Assembly (NCBI RefSeq): GCF_965215815.1
Contig: NZ_CBDCEO010000013.1
Location: forward strand, 682,001-746,000
DNA from: Poriferisodalis sp965215815
Lineage (GTDB): Bacteria > Actinomycetota > Acidimicrobiia > Acidimicrobiales > Poriferisodalaceae
DNA length: 64,000 bases
Direction of reading: 5' to 3'
In this document: in pieces, positions 8,444-17,578 of the stretch
Layout of the letters: every line of letters begins with the position of its first letter
Position numbering within the stretch: the first letter of the stretch is position 1
Notes under the pieces: model-generated
The model's input: only the letters and a program-made list of their open reading frames with translations
Told to the model about the DNA's origin: nothing
Database searches by the model: none
Program-made: the position numbers and the translations under genes

Positions 8444-9519
8444 TCAGAACAGCGACTGCTCCGCCAGGCGAAGCACTCGATCCTCATAGGACCTGCCGGT
8501 GCGCGCCTGTTCCACTCGGCGCTGCTCGAGGAGCGAGTCCACGACCGGTTTGACGTGGGTCTCTTTGTAGATCGTCTCGAGGAGGGCGTGCTTGCAGAGC
8601 TCAGCCATGCTGTGTTCGCGCCCACCGAGCAGCTCCACGATGCCGTTCGCGAGTGGGGTGAAGTCCGGGCGAAGAATGTCGAATGACATCTGGTCGGGAT
8701 CACGAGGGTCTCGGAAGCGCTGGCCGGAGACACCATCGACCTCAACCCATCCTTGAACTTCCGTACGGCGGCGTCACTCGTAGTCCCGAAGAAGAGATGA
8801 AGAGAGTGTCCTCCTTCGTCGATCATTTCGAACGTCAGCACGTGCGGAAAGCCGGCCGTGTGTAGACCCTGGTGGTACAGCCCCAGAAGGAACGGCTTCT
8901 TCTCAGCAGTGTTCAACCGATCAACGCGCCGCCAATTGCTGTGCCCGAAAACACGTTCGCCTGCTTCTTGTTCGCCATTGGCGAACCGGATGAAGAACTG
9001 ATCTTCAAACGTGACGAGCACCTCGGATGAGTGCTGCTGACCGATCCGTTGCACGATCTCGTAGTTGGTATCGGCACCCCAGCCATCGAGATTGGCGAAG
9101 ACTGGTCCTTCCCACCCGCCCAGTTCGGCGATCGCCTGCCCGTAGAGATCGCCACACTTGCCGCGACGGACGCGAACCTCCAAGCCGGGTGGCCTGATCG
9201 TGGGCGGGAACCGAGCGTTGAGAAGATTCGTGAGGTGCTCAGCGCGCCCGCGATGGTCCTCTACGAAGACGAGACGTGTCTGGGTGCCCCAGCGCGTCAC
9301 CTCGCCCCTCAACGCATGCTCCATGGCGATCAAGGGCGAGCTTTCTGAGGAGTTCGTGTACGCCCCTGGCCCGGCGAAGCCGTCGAAGAACGTGATCCCG
9401 ACGTCGCGAAACTGGCTTGCCATGATCGGAAACCACGCCGACACATAGCGGCGCAGCAGCGTGTGCTTCGCTGCCGTGTGCAGATCGCGCTTCCAGAGAA
9501 CCCCGGTTGGAACGGCCAC
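8444..9519 (-). pseudogene. tcmP: Three-Cys-motif partner protein TcmP, copy A (frameshifted)
   Basis: The GTG start at 9519 lies 4 bp after the stop of DUF5131. The first ~258 codons match the intact copy at 18845-19924 closely, including the methyltransferase-like FFDGFAGPG and the ANLDGWGADT motif. Near 8742 this copy lacks four bases (CCAC in the plus-strand alignment) that copy B has, which shifts the frame. The true C-terminus (MSFDILRPDFTPLANGIVEL to AEQSLF) is still readable in another frame to 8444. In the shifted frame translation runs on to 8428 with an unrelated tail. It is probably inactive, or a recently altered protein. Confidence 0.8.
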
Positions 9520-9523
9520 TGGG

Positions 9524-10270
9524 CTAGCCGGCCGCCTCGTGCGGTAGCTGATCCCACAATTCGCCCTCGAGTTCTCGGCCACCTGCCTTCGGCGTCCTGC
9601 CTCCCCATTGCTTGAAGAAGAACGCGACGCCCGCTGACGTGCAGGTGTCACGCAGCTCGGCGGCCCAGTCGTGCTCCATGGGCCGTGCGTTGGCACCGGA
9701 CTCACCCCCGGCGATGACCCACTGGATGCCCTCAAGACCAAGCGCGCCGAGCGGGCCGAGAAGAGGTTCAGCGCTTACGAATCTCACTGCTGCCGGAACC
9801 TTGCGCAGGTGATTGATGCGGAAGGCGTACCGGCGAGACTCCACGCTGACGCCCATCCACAGGTTCCGCGGCCAGTCGAGCTCGCTTGCAACGCGGCTCA
9901 GCCGCTGCGCTCGCTTGGTGAGCACCTGGTAGGTGTGCTGAGGCGTTTCTCGGATGACGTCGAAGACCTGCTCGATGAACTCGAGCGGCACGTCCTCGTG
10001 GAAGAGGTCGCTCATCGAGTTCACGAACACGAGCCGCGGTGCGCCCCAGCGTCGAGGCACGTCGAGCGATGAGGGATGGAGGGTGAGCTTGAAGCCCGGC
10101 CCGCTCGTCCTCGGGTCACCATCGAGCTGGTACTTCGGCGAACCCATCGCCTTGAGCCGCTTCGACAGCGTGAGCGCGTAGCAACGGTCGCACCCCGGGG
10201 ACGTCCGGTCGCAACCCGTGGTCGGGTTCCACGTTGCCTCGGTCCACTCGATCGCCGACTTGTCAGCCAC
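9524..10270 (-). CDS. Three-Cys-motif protein, DUF5131 (phage Gp37/Gp68 family), copy A
   Basis: The GTG at 10270 is chosen because the same GTG-GCT-GAC start is shared with copy B, whereas the upstream GTG at 10279 is not in frame there. The N-terminal motif is WNPTTGCDRTSPGCDRCYA, with cysteines at about 20, 27 and 30 (Cx6Cx2C), resembling but not identical to a radical-SAM cluster motif. The central region contains VFVNSMSDLFH and VSAEPLLGPLG, and the C-terminus FFFKQWGGRTPKAGG. These are all family hallmarks. Members regularly pair with TcmP (TIGR04474). The biochemical role is unknown, and an iron-sulfur or metal-binding enzyme is plausible. Its partner gene here is frameshifted. Confidence 0.85.
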   Translation of the reverse strand: MADKSAIEWTEATWNPTTGCDRTSPGCDRCYALTLSKRLKAMGSPKYQLDGDPRTSGPGFKLTLHPSSLDVPRRWGAPRLVFVNSMSDLFHEDVPLEFIEQVFDVIRETPQHTYQVLTKRAQRLSRVASELDWPRNLWMGVSVESRRYAFRINHLRKVPAAVRFVSAEPLLGPLGALGLEGIQWVIAGGESGANARPMEHDWAAELRDTCTSAGVAFFFKQWGGRTPKAGGRELEGELWDQLPHEAAG

Positions 10271-10352
10271 GCCCCCCACGGTAGAGGCGGGGTGTCACAG
10301 CCAAGAAGTTGGAGTCGGCCGAGCCGAGAGGATCCCCTCTGCGCGAAGTCGG

Positions 10353-11144
10353 CTAGTGGCCCTTGACTGGTTCGGGCGGCACCCGGAACTCGGCACCGTC
10401 TTCGGCCAGAGCCACCGTCAGCGGAGGCATCGTCGGGTGCCGCCAGCGGGTCACATCCGCCGCGTTGCCCTTGTTCTTGTTGCAGTAGGTGTGAGACGCC
10501 TGGAGGTTGTCCAGCTTGTGCAGCAGGCTCTTGTACCGGGTGCCCCGCACCGCCTTGCCGGCCTTGCTGATGTCGAAGAAGGCGAAGATCTTCGGGACGA
10601 TGTGCTCGACCTGGGCGGCTTCGATGCGTGTCTCGGCGCCGCACACGCCGCAGCGCCGATCGTCTCGCTCGTAGACGTAACGAAGCAACTTGCTGCGATG
10701 CTCCTTGCTCCAGCGGCCCGATGCGTCCGGTTCCACGGCCTCCAACCTGGATCGCCGAACCTTTTCGATCGTCTTGCCCGTGCCGATGGCAGCCGTGGCG
10801 AGCTTGTCGCGCCAACGACGTCGTTCGTTGCCGCTGACGGGCGTGTCCAGCACCCCTGGTTCAGCGTCGACAGCCGGCTCGGCAACCTCGCGGACATCGC
10901 TGGGTCCCGCAGAGGCAGGACCGGACTGATCCCGGCCGCTGTTCGTGGCCGCCCCGGAATCTTCGAGAGAACTGTCGAGGGGGACCACGCCGCGGCACTT
11001 CGGGAAAGTCGAGCATCCCCAGAACTGGTTTCCCTGGTTCGCTCCAATTCGAGCGGTTCGGAGGACCATTCCTGCGCCGCAGCGCGGACAGTCAGGCGAG
11101 GGTTCATCAAGGCTTGGCGACGATCCATTCGACGTGTGCTCCAC
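10353..11144 (-). CDS. HNH endonuclease with N-terminal topoisomerase-type zinc finger
   Basis: 263 residues, GTG start at 11144. Residues ~19-52 contain CPRCGAGM, then WGCSTFPKCRG, a C4 zinc ribbon as in topoisomerase I C-terminal repeats. A disordered linker (~60-100) follows. The C-terminal half is an HNH nuclease: CGVCG, AQVEHIVPK with the catalytic His, and ASHTYCNKNKGN providing the Asn/His and second Cys. It is probably a DNA-binding, DNA-cutting defence nuclease. It stands alone between the DUF5131 gene and a divergent DUF262 gene, with 130 bp of intergenic DNA before the latter. Confidence 0.8.
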   Translation of the reverse strand: MEHTSNGSSPSLDEPSPDCPRCGAGMVLRTARIGANQGNQFWGCSTFPKCRGVVPLDSSLEDSGAATNSGRDQSGPASAGPSDVREVAEPAVDAEPGVLDTPVSGNERRRWRDKLATAAIGTGKTIEKVRRSRLEAVEPDASGRWSKEHRSKLLRYVYERDDRRCGVCGAETRIEAAQVEHIVPKIFAFFDISKAGKAVRGTRYKSLLHKLDNLQASHTYCNKNKGNAADVTRWRHPTMPPLTVALAEDGAEFRVPPEPVKGH

Positions 11145-11274
11145 GAGCGGCGGATCGTAACAGCGCTAGGTTGAATGCGCCTCAAGTGGTTCATGATTTC
11201 TTGAAGTCTCTTTGACCCAGGAGTGAGAGCAGCTCGATGAGTGATCTCAGCGAAGCCAAGGGAAGGACCGTCTG

Positions 11275-13125
11275 ATGGCCGTCGATGTTCAGCAAATCAC
11301 TGGGACTTCCCGGTCTGTTCGCCAACTCCTGTCGGAGAGTCGGTACGGCCTCGACTTCTACCAGCGCGAGTACAGCTGGGAGGAGGCCCAGGTCGGGGAA
11401 CTCATCGATGACCTAACGGGTCGATTCTTCGACGAGTTCGACCCCGCTCACGAACGCCACGATGTCGCCTCGTACCGTCCGTACTTCTTGGGTCCGATCG
11501 TGACAGCGCAGCGTGGTGGTGTGCGCTATCTGGTCGACGGCCAACAGCGAATCACGACCCTCAGTCTCCTGTTGATCTGCGTCCGTCACGGACTCGCCGA
11601 TGCACATCACGGGGATGCGCAGGCTCTCAACTCGCTCATCTTCTCCGCTGCGTTCGGCAAGACGACGTTCAACCTCGACGTCGACGAGCGCGAGAAGTGC
11701 TTGCAAGCCATGTTGGACGGCGAGGAATACGACGCCAGCGCCGAACCCGAGTCAGTCCGGAACCTCTGGGACAGGTACCAAACGATCATCGAGCGGTTCC
11801 CGAGCGACCTCCAGGGCGACACGCTGCCGTACTTCGTCGACTGGCTCCAGCACCGTGTGATCCTCGTCGATATCGGGGCACCCGATCAGGACATGGCGCT
11901 CGAGATTTTCGAGACCATGAACGACCGAGGCCTACGGCTGAGCAGCACCGACATGCTCAAGAGCTTTCTGCTCGCTCGGGTCGGTGACGAGCATGTGATC
12001 CGCGATCTGAACAACCGCTGGCGCCAGCGCGTCACCGAGCTGGTGGACAGCGAAAAGAACGCCGATGCGGAATTCGTCAAGGCCTGGCTCCGCGGCAAGC
12101 ACGCAAAGACGCAGCGTGAACGCAAAGCCAACGCAGCGCCGCGTGACTTCGACATCATCGGTACCGCTTTCCACAAGTGGGTACGCGACAGCCAGACTGC
12201 AATCGGTCTCGACCGAACGGGGGACTATCGCGAATTTGTCGAACGCGAGTTCTTGGGGCTCAGCAACCGCTACCTGAGCCTGCTTGATGCTTCTCGCGAG
12301 TTGCGCCCAGGCCTCGAAGCGGTCTACTGCAACGCTAGGACCGGCTTCACGCTGCAACTGCCGGTGATCATCGCTGCGGTCACGCCGGAAAACGACGACG
12401 AGGTGTTCACAGCGAAGGCCGCACTCATCGCCGGAGCGCTCGAAATCTTCATCGTCCGAAGGATGGTGAACTACCGCAACTTCGGTTACTCAACGGTCGT
12501 CTACACAATGTTCAATCTCATCAAGGACGTGCGCGACCAGCCCATTGAGATCGTCCGGAGCGTCCTGACCCGATGGCTCGAGACCGAGCAGGAGCGCCTC
12601 GACGGAATCCAGCGGTTCGGCCTTACCCAGCGAAATCGCAGTCACATCCACTACCTCCTCGCTCGCATCACCGCTTGGCTCGATTCCGAACTGGGAGGCG
12701 GAACGACCTTGGCCGACTATCTCGACCGGTCTCGCACGCACCCCTACGAGGTCGAGCACATCTGGGCCAACAAGTACGAACGGCACGCCGATGAGTTCCC
12801 GACCACCTACGAATTCGAGGAGCACCGCAACAAGATCGGCGACCTGCTGCTGCTCCCAAAGGATTTCAACGCCAGCTACGGCGCTATGCCTTACGAAGAG
12901 AAGTACGAGCACTACTTCGGTCAGAACCCGTTGGCCAAATCGCTGCACCCGCTGGCCTACGACCACAGCCCCAGCTTCGACCGCCTCCGCAAGACCCACG
13001 ACCTCTCTTTCGAGCCGTACCCGATGACCTTCGCCAAGGACGACGTCGACACACGCCAAGACCTGTACCGCGAACTCGCTGAGATTGTCTGGAACCCGGC
13101 ACGAATCGGACTTACGTCGGGTTGA
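11275..13125 (+). CDS. DUF262/DUF1524 (GmrSD-type) restriction protein
   Basis: 616 residues. The N-terminal DUF262 (ParB/sulfiredoxin-like NTPase fold) shows FYQREYSWEE at ~29-38 and VDGQQRITTLSLLL at 87-100. The C-terminal DUF1524 has the His-Me/HNH nuclease signature EVEHIWANKYE and RNKIGDLLLLPKDFN. GmrSD-family enzymes cleave DNA carrying glucosylated hydroxymethylcytosine and use an NTP; here both halves are fused, as in single-chain BrxU/GmrSD enzymes. It is followed after 127 bp by the OB-helicase-nuclease gene on the same strand, which may be functionally linked. Confidence 0.86.
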   Translation: MAVDVQQITGTSRSVRQLLSESRYGLDFYQREYSWEEAQVGELIDDLTGRFFDEFDPAHERHDVASYRPYFLGPIVTAQRGGVRYLVDGQQRITTLSLLLICVRHGLADAHHGDAQALNSLIFSAAFGKTTFNLDVDEREKCLQAMLDGEEYDASAEPESVRNLWDRYQTIIERFPSDLQGDTLPYFVDWLQHRVILVDIGAPDQDMALEIFETMNDRGLRLSSTDMLKSFLLARVGDEHVIRDLNNRWRQRVTELVDSEKNADAEFVKAWLRGKHAKTQRERKANAAPRDFDIIGTAFHKWVRDSQTAIGLDRTGDYREFVEREFLGLSNRYLSLLDASRELRPGLEAVYCNARTGFTLQLPVIIAAVTPENDDEVFTAKAALIAGALEIFIVRRMVNYRNFGYSTVVYTMFNLIKDVRDQPIEIVRSVLTRWLETEQERLDGIQRFGLTQRNRSHIHYLLARITAWLDSELGGGTTLADYLDRSRTHPYEVEHIWANKYERHADEFPTTYEFEEHRNKIGDLLLLPKDFNASYGAMPYEEKYEHYFGQNPLAKSLHPLAYDHSPSFDRLRKTHDLSFEPYPMTFAKDDVDTRQDLYRELAEIVWNPARIGLTSG

Positions 13126-13252
13126 GACATCTCCGGGCACAAGTTGGCCCAGCCGTGGGCGTGATGTCGATAGCGGGACTCTCGCGCCACAAGAGCCGAC
13201 CAGCCTGCAATGGACTCAGACTTAGCCACACAAACGCTGGAGGGATCGGCAG

Positions 13253-16200
13253 ATGAATCTCGTGTCCGGCTCGGAGATGAGCATCGTCGGGATCGTGAAG
13301 AACAGGGACGTCGTTCGTCCCAGATCAGGCGGGCAACCCTTCGTCAAGGCGACGGTGACACCCGAAGACGGTGGCGATGTGCCCGTCGTCTGGTGGGACG
13401 AAGGGCGCGCCCCAGCCAATGGTGCCCGGGTCAAGGTGGAGGGCCGGGTGCGCGAGTACAACGGTGCCTCAGAGCTGCACGCCTCCAATTGGGTCGTCGA
13501 GCGCACAGGGCCTCCGGAGGATCCGGTCGCCCAGGTCGTCGGCTTCTACATCGGTTGTGTGGAGGCAGAGGCTGCGGGCTCAGTGCGCGTGCGACCGGGC
13601 AGCACAGGCCACGTCGAGCTGACGGTTGGCTCAAGCCCCATCCACGGCCGGAGTCAGCTTCCTGCCGACAGCCGGGTCGATCGATGGTGCCAGCAGCGAG
13701 AGATGGCGCTGGGAGAATCGATCATCGCCGGGTGGCCGATGGTGATCGGAGAGGATTCCGACGGGGGCGGAGCCGGACTCGTCGCGTCGCCGCTGCTGAC
13801 GTCCGATGTCCGACTCACGCGGGTGGCCGGCGCGTGGGTCGTCGAGCCCGACGGCGGCGGCATCGACCTCAACCCATACGCGCTCGACCTGCTCGGCGTC
13901 AACCGCAACGAGCGTGACGCTCTGGCGCGACTCGTTGAGGAGAACCCGGCTGTCGAAGAAGCCCGGCTCCCCGAGGACCGCACAGCTGCGATTCTCTCGG
14001 TTCTTGCCGATGGCGGTGTTGAGGGCCTCGCCCATCTCGCTCCCGTCGAACTTGCGCCACACAACAGCTTGACCGGAGTCCATAGCACCGGAATGCTCAT
14101 CGTCGCTTCCGGATCGACGCAGATCACTCGGATGCTCCTTGAGGATCTCGAACAGATGCTGAACAACCCCAAGCTGCTCTCAAGCGGGCCTGCGGCGGTG
14201 CTGCTGGGGCGCGTACCAGCACCGGCCAGCTCACTGCCGAAACCGCACCCCACGGTTGTTCCCTCGTCCCTGGTACAGGACCAAGCGGTCGCTTCCGCTA
14301 TGGAGAACGTCCTGACCGTGGTCACGGGGCCGCCGGGCACCGGCAAGTCGCAGGTGTTGGTGAACACCATTGCCGCCGCGGTTGCCCGCAAAGAGACTGT
14401 CTTGTTCGCATCCAAGAACAACCAGGCGGTCGATGTCGTGTTCGAGCGCCTCAAGCTGACGAGCCCCGACCCGTGCATCGTGCGGGCCGGTGCTTCGAGT
14501 CTGAGAAGAGAGGTCGCTTCGAGCATCACGTCGATCCTCGGCACGCCACGCCGGACAGTCGACCCGGTCGGGGCCCGACGGGCTTGGGTCAGCGTCGAGA
14601 AGAGAATCCGCTCCATCCACGAAGTTCTTGAACAGCGTGCCCTTCTCGAACAAGAGATTCACCGGCTCGAAACTGTCCTCGAGGGCCGCTTGGATGGGCA
14701 CCCCGAGTGGGTGGACGTGGACGTCGACCCTGCCCATCTCGCTGAGGCCGTCGTCAAGGCACGTACATCCCTTGACGCACTCAGCGGGCGGCTCGGCCTC
14801 TTCGGTCGTTGGAGGAAGCATCAAGAACGCCTTGATCGGGCGAGGCAGGCGTTGTCAGCACTCGGTGCTCTCATCGGGCTCGACCCAATCGCCGTCGAGA
14901 TGCCGCTCGAATCAGTCGTCGCTAGGCCGCAGCGTTCGCTCCAACCGCGGCACGACTTCATGGCGATCGAAGGATTCGCCGACGGCATTCGGTGGGTGAA
15001 CGACACCCGAGCGACGATCTCTCAGACGCAAGGTCAACTCGGAGCGTTGCCCCCGAAGCAGGAACTCGACGACCAGCTCTACGCACTGAGTCCGGAAAGG
15101 ACCGCAGCCGGCAGAGCCTTGCTGGACGCTCGCTGGGAGCAAGTCCGTCGCGACGACCCACGAGCTCGGACCGCTGCCGGCGATCTCGCCGAGCATCTGG
15201 TGAAGGCCGCGAATTCGGGCTCGGGCGTCCGGCGCGCTCGGGGGCTCATTTCCTCGGCGCTGCCTGCGATTCCCGTCTGGGGAGTTACGAATCTGTCGGC
15301 CCGCACGAACCTTCCGCTCACGTCCGGCCTATTCGATCTAGTCGTGATAGACGAAGCTTCACAATGCGATGTCGCGTCGGCCCTGCCGTTGCTGGCGCGA
15401 GCACGCAGGGCCTTGATCATCGGCGACCGACGCCAGCTCATCCACATCACATCACTGAGCGGCGCGCGCGAGCGAACTGTCGGTCGCCGTTGGGCGTTGA
15501 CTGAGGACCGCATCGGAGAGTTCAGCTACCGGAGCCGGAGCTGTTTCGGTTTGGCCTCCCATCGATTGGACGAGTCCCCGCTCTTCCTCGATCTGCACTT
15601 CCGGTCCCACCCTGCGATCATCGGATTCTCGAACGAACGCTTCTACGACGGACAGCTTGAGTTCTGTTCTGAAAACCGCCCCCCTTCCGACTTGCCTGCC
15701 ATTGAGTGGTCTCGCGTCGCAGGTGACAGCAGAAAGGGTCCCCAGAACCGCAGCCGAATCAATCCCCAAGAAGCACAGGCGCTCGCGAACACACTGGTCC
15801 GAGACGCCCCTGCCCTGTCCGGGCTCGGACTCTCGCTCGGCGTTGTCACCCCGTACGCAGCGCAAGCCGAGCTCATCCGACAACACATTCATGGAGCCCT
15901 CGGCAGTGAGTTAGCCCGGACGGTCACTGTTGCCACCGCCCACAGGTACCAAGGCGATGAGCGCGACGTCATCTACTTCTCGCCAGTGATCGGACCTTCG
16001 ATGACCGACAGGCAGGCGGCTTTCGCGGCTGATCCGAATCTGGTCAACGTTGCCCTTACGAGGGCTCGCCGCAGACTTGTGATAGTCGGAAACATGGATG
16101 CGTGCCTGCGTCACCGCAACGTGCTGAGCGACCTTGCCAGCTATGTCAGCCGTCTCGAAGCCGGGGCATTCGACAGCCCGCTGGAATTGGCGCTCCACGA

Positions 16201-16459
16201 AGCCCTGCTGGAACACGGCCTCTCTGCGGAGACCGGCGTGATCGTCGCCGGCCACCGCCTCGATCTTGCAGTCGTTCAAGGTGACCACCGGCTCGACATC
16301 GAATGCGACGGGGCTGCCTTTCACATAGATCGCGACCGGGACGCCGCCCGCGATCGGGTAATCGAGGCGCAGGGCTGGAAGGTCATGCGCTTCAGCGGAC
16401 GGCGACTCGGCACCGATCTCAACGGGTGTGTCGATGAGGTACTCGCGGCGCTTCCATAG
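13253..16459 (+). CDS. OB-fold / SF1 helicase / DUF559-type nuclease fusion
   Basis: 1068 residues; ATG at 13253 with GGAGGG 9 bases upstream. Residues ~5-85 look like an OB-fold nucleic-acid-binding domain (VGIVKNRDVV, VKVEGRVREYNGASELH). The helicase core has Walker A GPPGTGKS at ~359-366, a coiled insertion at ~440-570, motif II VVIDEASQCD at ~697, motif III GDRRQL and the C-terminal motifs ATAHRYQGDERD and NVALTRARRRLVIVG, as in UPF1-like SF1 helicases. Residues ~975-1068 form a Vsr/DUF559-like endonuclease (DLAVV, then DIECDGAAFH, and WKVMRFSGRRL). It is a nucleic-acid-unwinding and cutting machine, probably anti-phage. Confidence 0.85.
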   Translation: MNLVSGSEMSIVGIVKNRDVVRPRSGGQPFVKATVTPEDGGDVPVVWWDEGRAPANGARVKVEGRVREYNGASELHASNWVVERTGPPEDPVAQVVGFYIGCVEAEAAGSVRVRPGSTGHVELTVGSSPIHGRSQLPADSRVDRWCQQREMALGESIIAGWPMVIGEDSDGGGAGLVASPLLTSDVRLTRVAGAWVVEPDGGGIDLNPYALDLLGVNRNERDALARLVEENPAVEEARLPEDRTAAILSVLADGGVEGLAHLAPVELAPHNSLTGVHSTGMLIVASGSTQITRMLLEDLEQMLNNPKLLSSGPAAVLLGRVPAPASSLPKPHPTVVPSSLVQDQAVASAMENVLTVVTGPPGTGKSQVLVNTIAAAVARKETVLFASKNNQAVDVVFERLKLTSPDPCIVRAGASSLRREVASSITSILGTPRRTVDPVGARRAWVSVEKRIRSIHEVLEQRALLEQEIHRLETVLEGRLDGHPEWVDVDVDPAHLAEAVVKARTSLDALSGRLGLFGRWRKHQERLDRARQALSALGALIGLDPIAVEMPLESVVARPQRSLQPRHDFMAIEGFADGIRWVNDTRATISQTQGQLGALPPKQELDDQLYALSPERTAAGRALLDARWEQVRRDDPRARTAAGDLAEHLVKAANSGSGVRRARGLISSALPAIPVWGVTNLSARTNLPLTSGLFDLVVIDEASQCDVASALPLLARARRALIIGDRRQLIHITSLSGARERTVGRRWALTEDRIGEFSYRSRSCFGLASHRLDESPLFLDLHFRSHPAIIGFSNERFYDGQLEFCSENRPPSDLPAIEWSRVAGDSRKGPQNRSRINPQEAQALANTLVRDAPALSGLGLSLGVVTPYAAQAELIRQHIHGALGSELARTVTVATAHRYQGDERDVIYFSPVIGPSMTDRQAAFAADPNLVNVALTRARRRLVIVGNMDACLRHRNVLSDLASYVSRLEAGAFDSPLELALHEALLEHGLSAETGVIVAGHRLDLAVVQGDHRLDIECDGAAFHIDRDRDAARDRVIEAQGWKVMRFSGRRLGTDLNGCVDEVLAALP

Positions 16460-16467
16460 TCCGATGC

Positions 16468-16533
16468 CTGCACCCGTCGCCGACACCGTGTACTGGACGA
16501 TCGAGGCCTACCGCAGCGTGCTCGCCGGCTCGT
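16468..16533 (+). pseudogene. Third permease-like fragment
   Basis: Immediately after the helicase stop, 22 codons read PAPVADTVYWTIEAYRSVLA. This is the same protein segment as at 6152, 8350 and 18648, but broken off within GS. It is the shortest and best preserved copy of this segment and marks the boundary between the helicase module and the DUF3800 gene. Confidence 0.5.
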
Positions 16534-16573
16534 TGGCCCGAAGTCTGCACGCGCCGGAGCGACGCCTGATAGT

Positions 16574-17434
16574 TCAAGTCGGGGAATTGCCCTGCTGCCG
16601 CGTTCCCCCTGGGATCTCGAACAAGGCTTGCGGCGGTCGCCGACCGAGTCTGTCGCTGACCACTATCCCGCCGCGCGTTCGCCCACTCGAATCAACGTAG
16701 ACGTGCCGACGCGCGCGCAATCGCCTCGCGTAGCGAGTTCGAAGCGCATCGAACTGAGGGTGTGCATGAAAGCTCTTCGCTCCTCCCTCGCAGTAGACGC
16801 GGGCCGCCATCGGGAACAACAGCGCAGACGCCACCAAGTCCGCAATCTGCAGCCCGACATGGTTGTCACTCTTGCCGAACAATGGTGTCTCGATGAGTCG
16901 GGGCAGAGCATCTCCCCCGGACTTGTGCTTCTGCGTGAACACCGAATGGGCGACCCTCACATCCTGTCGATGGTCTCGTCCATCGCATATGACGAGGCCA
17001 CTGGTGTTCTGCTGTCCGAGGAAGTGGTCAAGATTCCGGGCGATGTCCTGAACGGCATACGTGTAGGTGGAGTCAGGCTCAAGCGCCTTCGCAGGCTCCT
17101 TGACCCATATGCGCCCGACGAGCCAGATGTCGTGATGTTCGATGAGGCGCATAACGCCATCGAGCACCCCGAACGCGTGCCGACGCTCCCGTTGGCTCCC
17201 GACACGTACAGCCTTCCGCAATTCCGCTCCCTTGACCTCCGCAAGTACGTAGTCGAGATGCCGCGACACCTCGCCTGGGTAGAACCTTCGCTTGAGAGCA
17301 AGGAAATCCGCCGTGAGAGGCCTGATCGCCGCGGCCTCCACAATCAGCCCGGCGAAGACCATGAGCGGCGTCGCTCGGGGACCGGAGTTCGGAGCTTCGA
17401 ACCCGCCGGACTCGTCGACGTAACAGACGTACAT
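16574..17434 (-). CDS. DUF3800 protein (predicted RNase H-like)
   Basis: 286 residues. It starts MYVCYVDESG, the conserved acidic YxDESG motif of DUF3800, and has LVICDGRD and the C-terminal DNHVGLQIADLVASALL motif expected for the family. The set of acidic residues is consistent with an RNase H-like fold. Members are frequent in defence islands; their substrate is unknown. The gene is monocistronic and flanked by repeats: a permease fragment downstream and the duplicated AAA ATPase upstream. A very stable hairpin lies in its leader. Confidence 0.8.
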   Translation of the reverse strand: MYVCYVDESGGFEAPNSGPRATPLMVFAGLIVEAAAIRPLTADFLALKRRFYPGEVSRHLDYVLAEVKGAELRKAVRVGSQRERRHAFGVLDGVMRLIEHHDIWLVGRIWVKEPAKALEPDSTYTYAVQDIARNLDHFLGQQNTSGLVICDGRDHRQDVRVAHSVFTQKHKSGGDALPRLIETPLFGKSDNHVGLQIADLVASALLFPMAARVYCEGGAKSFHAHPQFDALRTRYARRLRARRHVYVDSSGRTRGGIVVSDRLGRRPPQALFEIPGGTRQQGNSPT

Positions 17435-17451
17435 GGCTCAGAACGCAACTA

Positions 17452-17473
17452 CGGTCGCCCGAAGGCGACCGTA
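17452..17473 (-). promoter_or_regulatory. UUCG-tetraloop hairpin in DUF3800 leader
   Basis: Perfect 9-bp inverted repeat ACGGTCGCC/GGCGACCGT with a four-base loop. On the minus strand the loop reads TTCG closed by C-G, the hyperstable cUUCGg tetraloop. It ends 17 bases before the ATG at 17434. No T-run follows, so it is more likely a leader element or mRNA stabiliser than an intrinsic terminator. Confidence 0.5.
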
Positions 17474-17578
17474 GGACGTGGCGTTCGGCCTAGGGCCTAT
17501 GCGCCGATGTAAAGGTACACAGCCACTATAGGACGACCTGACCGCCGACCAACCGCAACCGGGTTCCCGCTCCACGAA

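Noticed and set aside
13210..13917. 235-codon ORF overlapping the helicase start
   Set aside because: It is out of frame with the helicase and strongly Arg-biased; the helicase frame has an RBS and recognisable domains.
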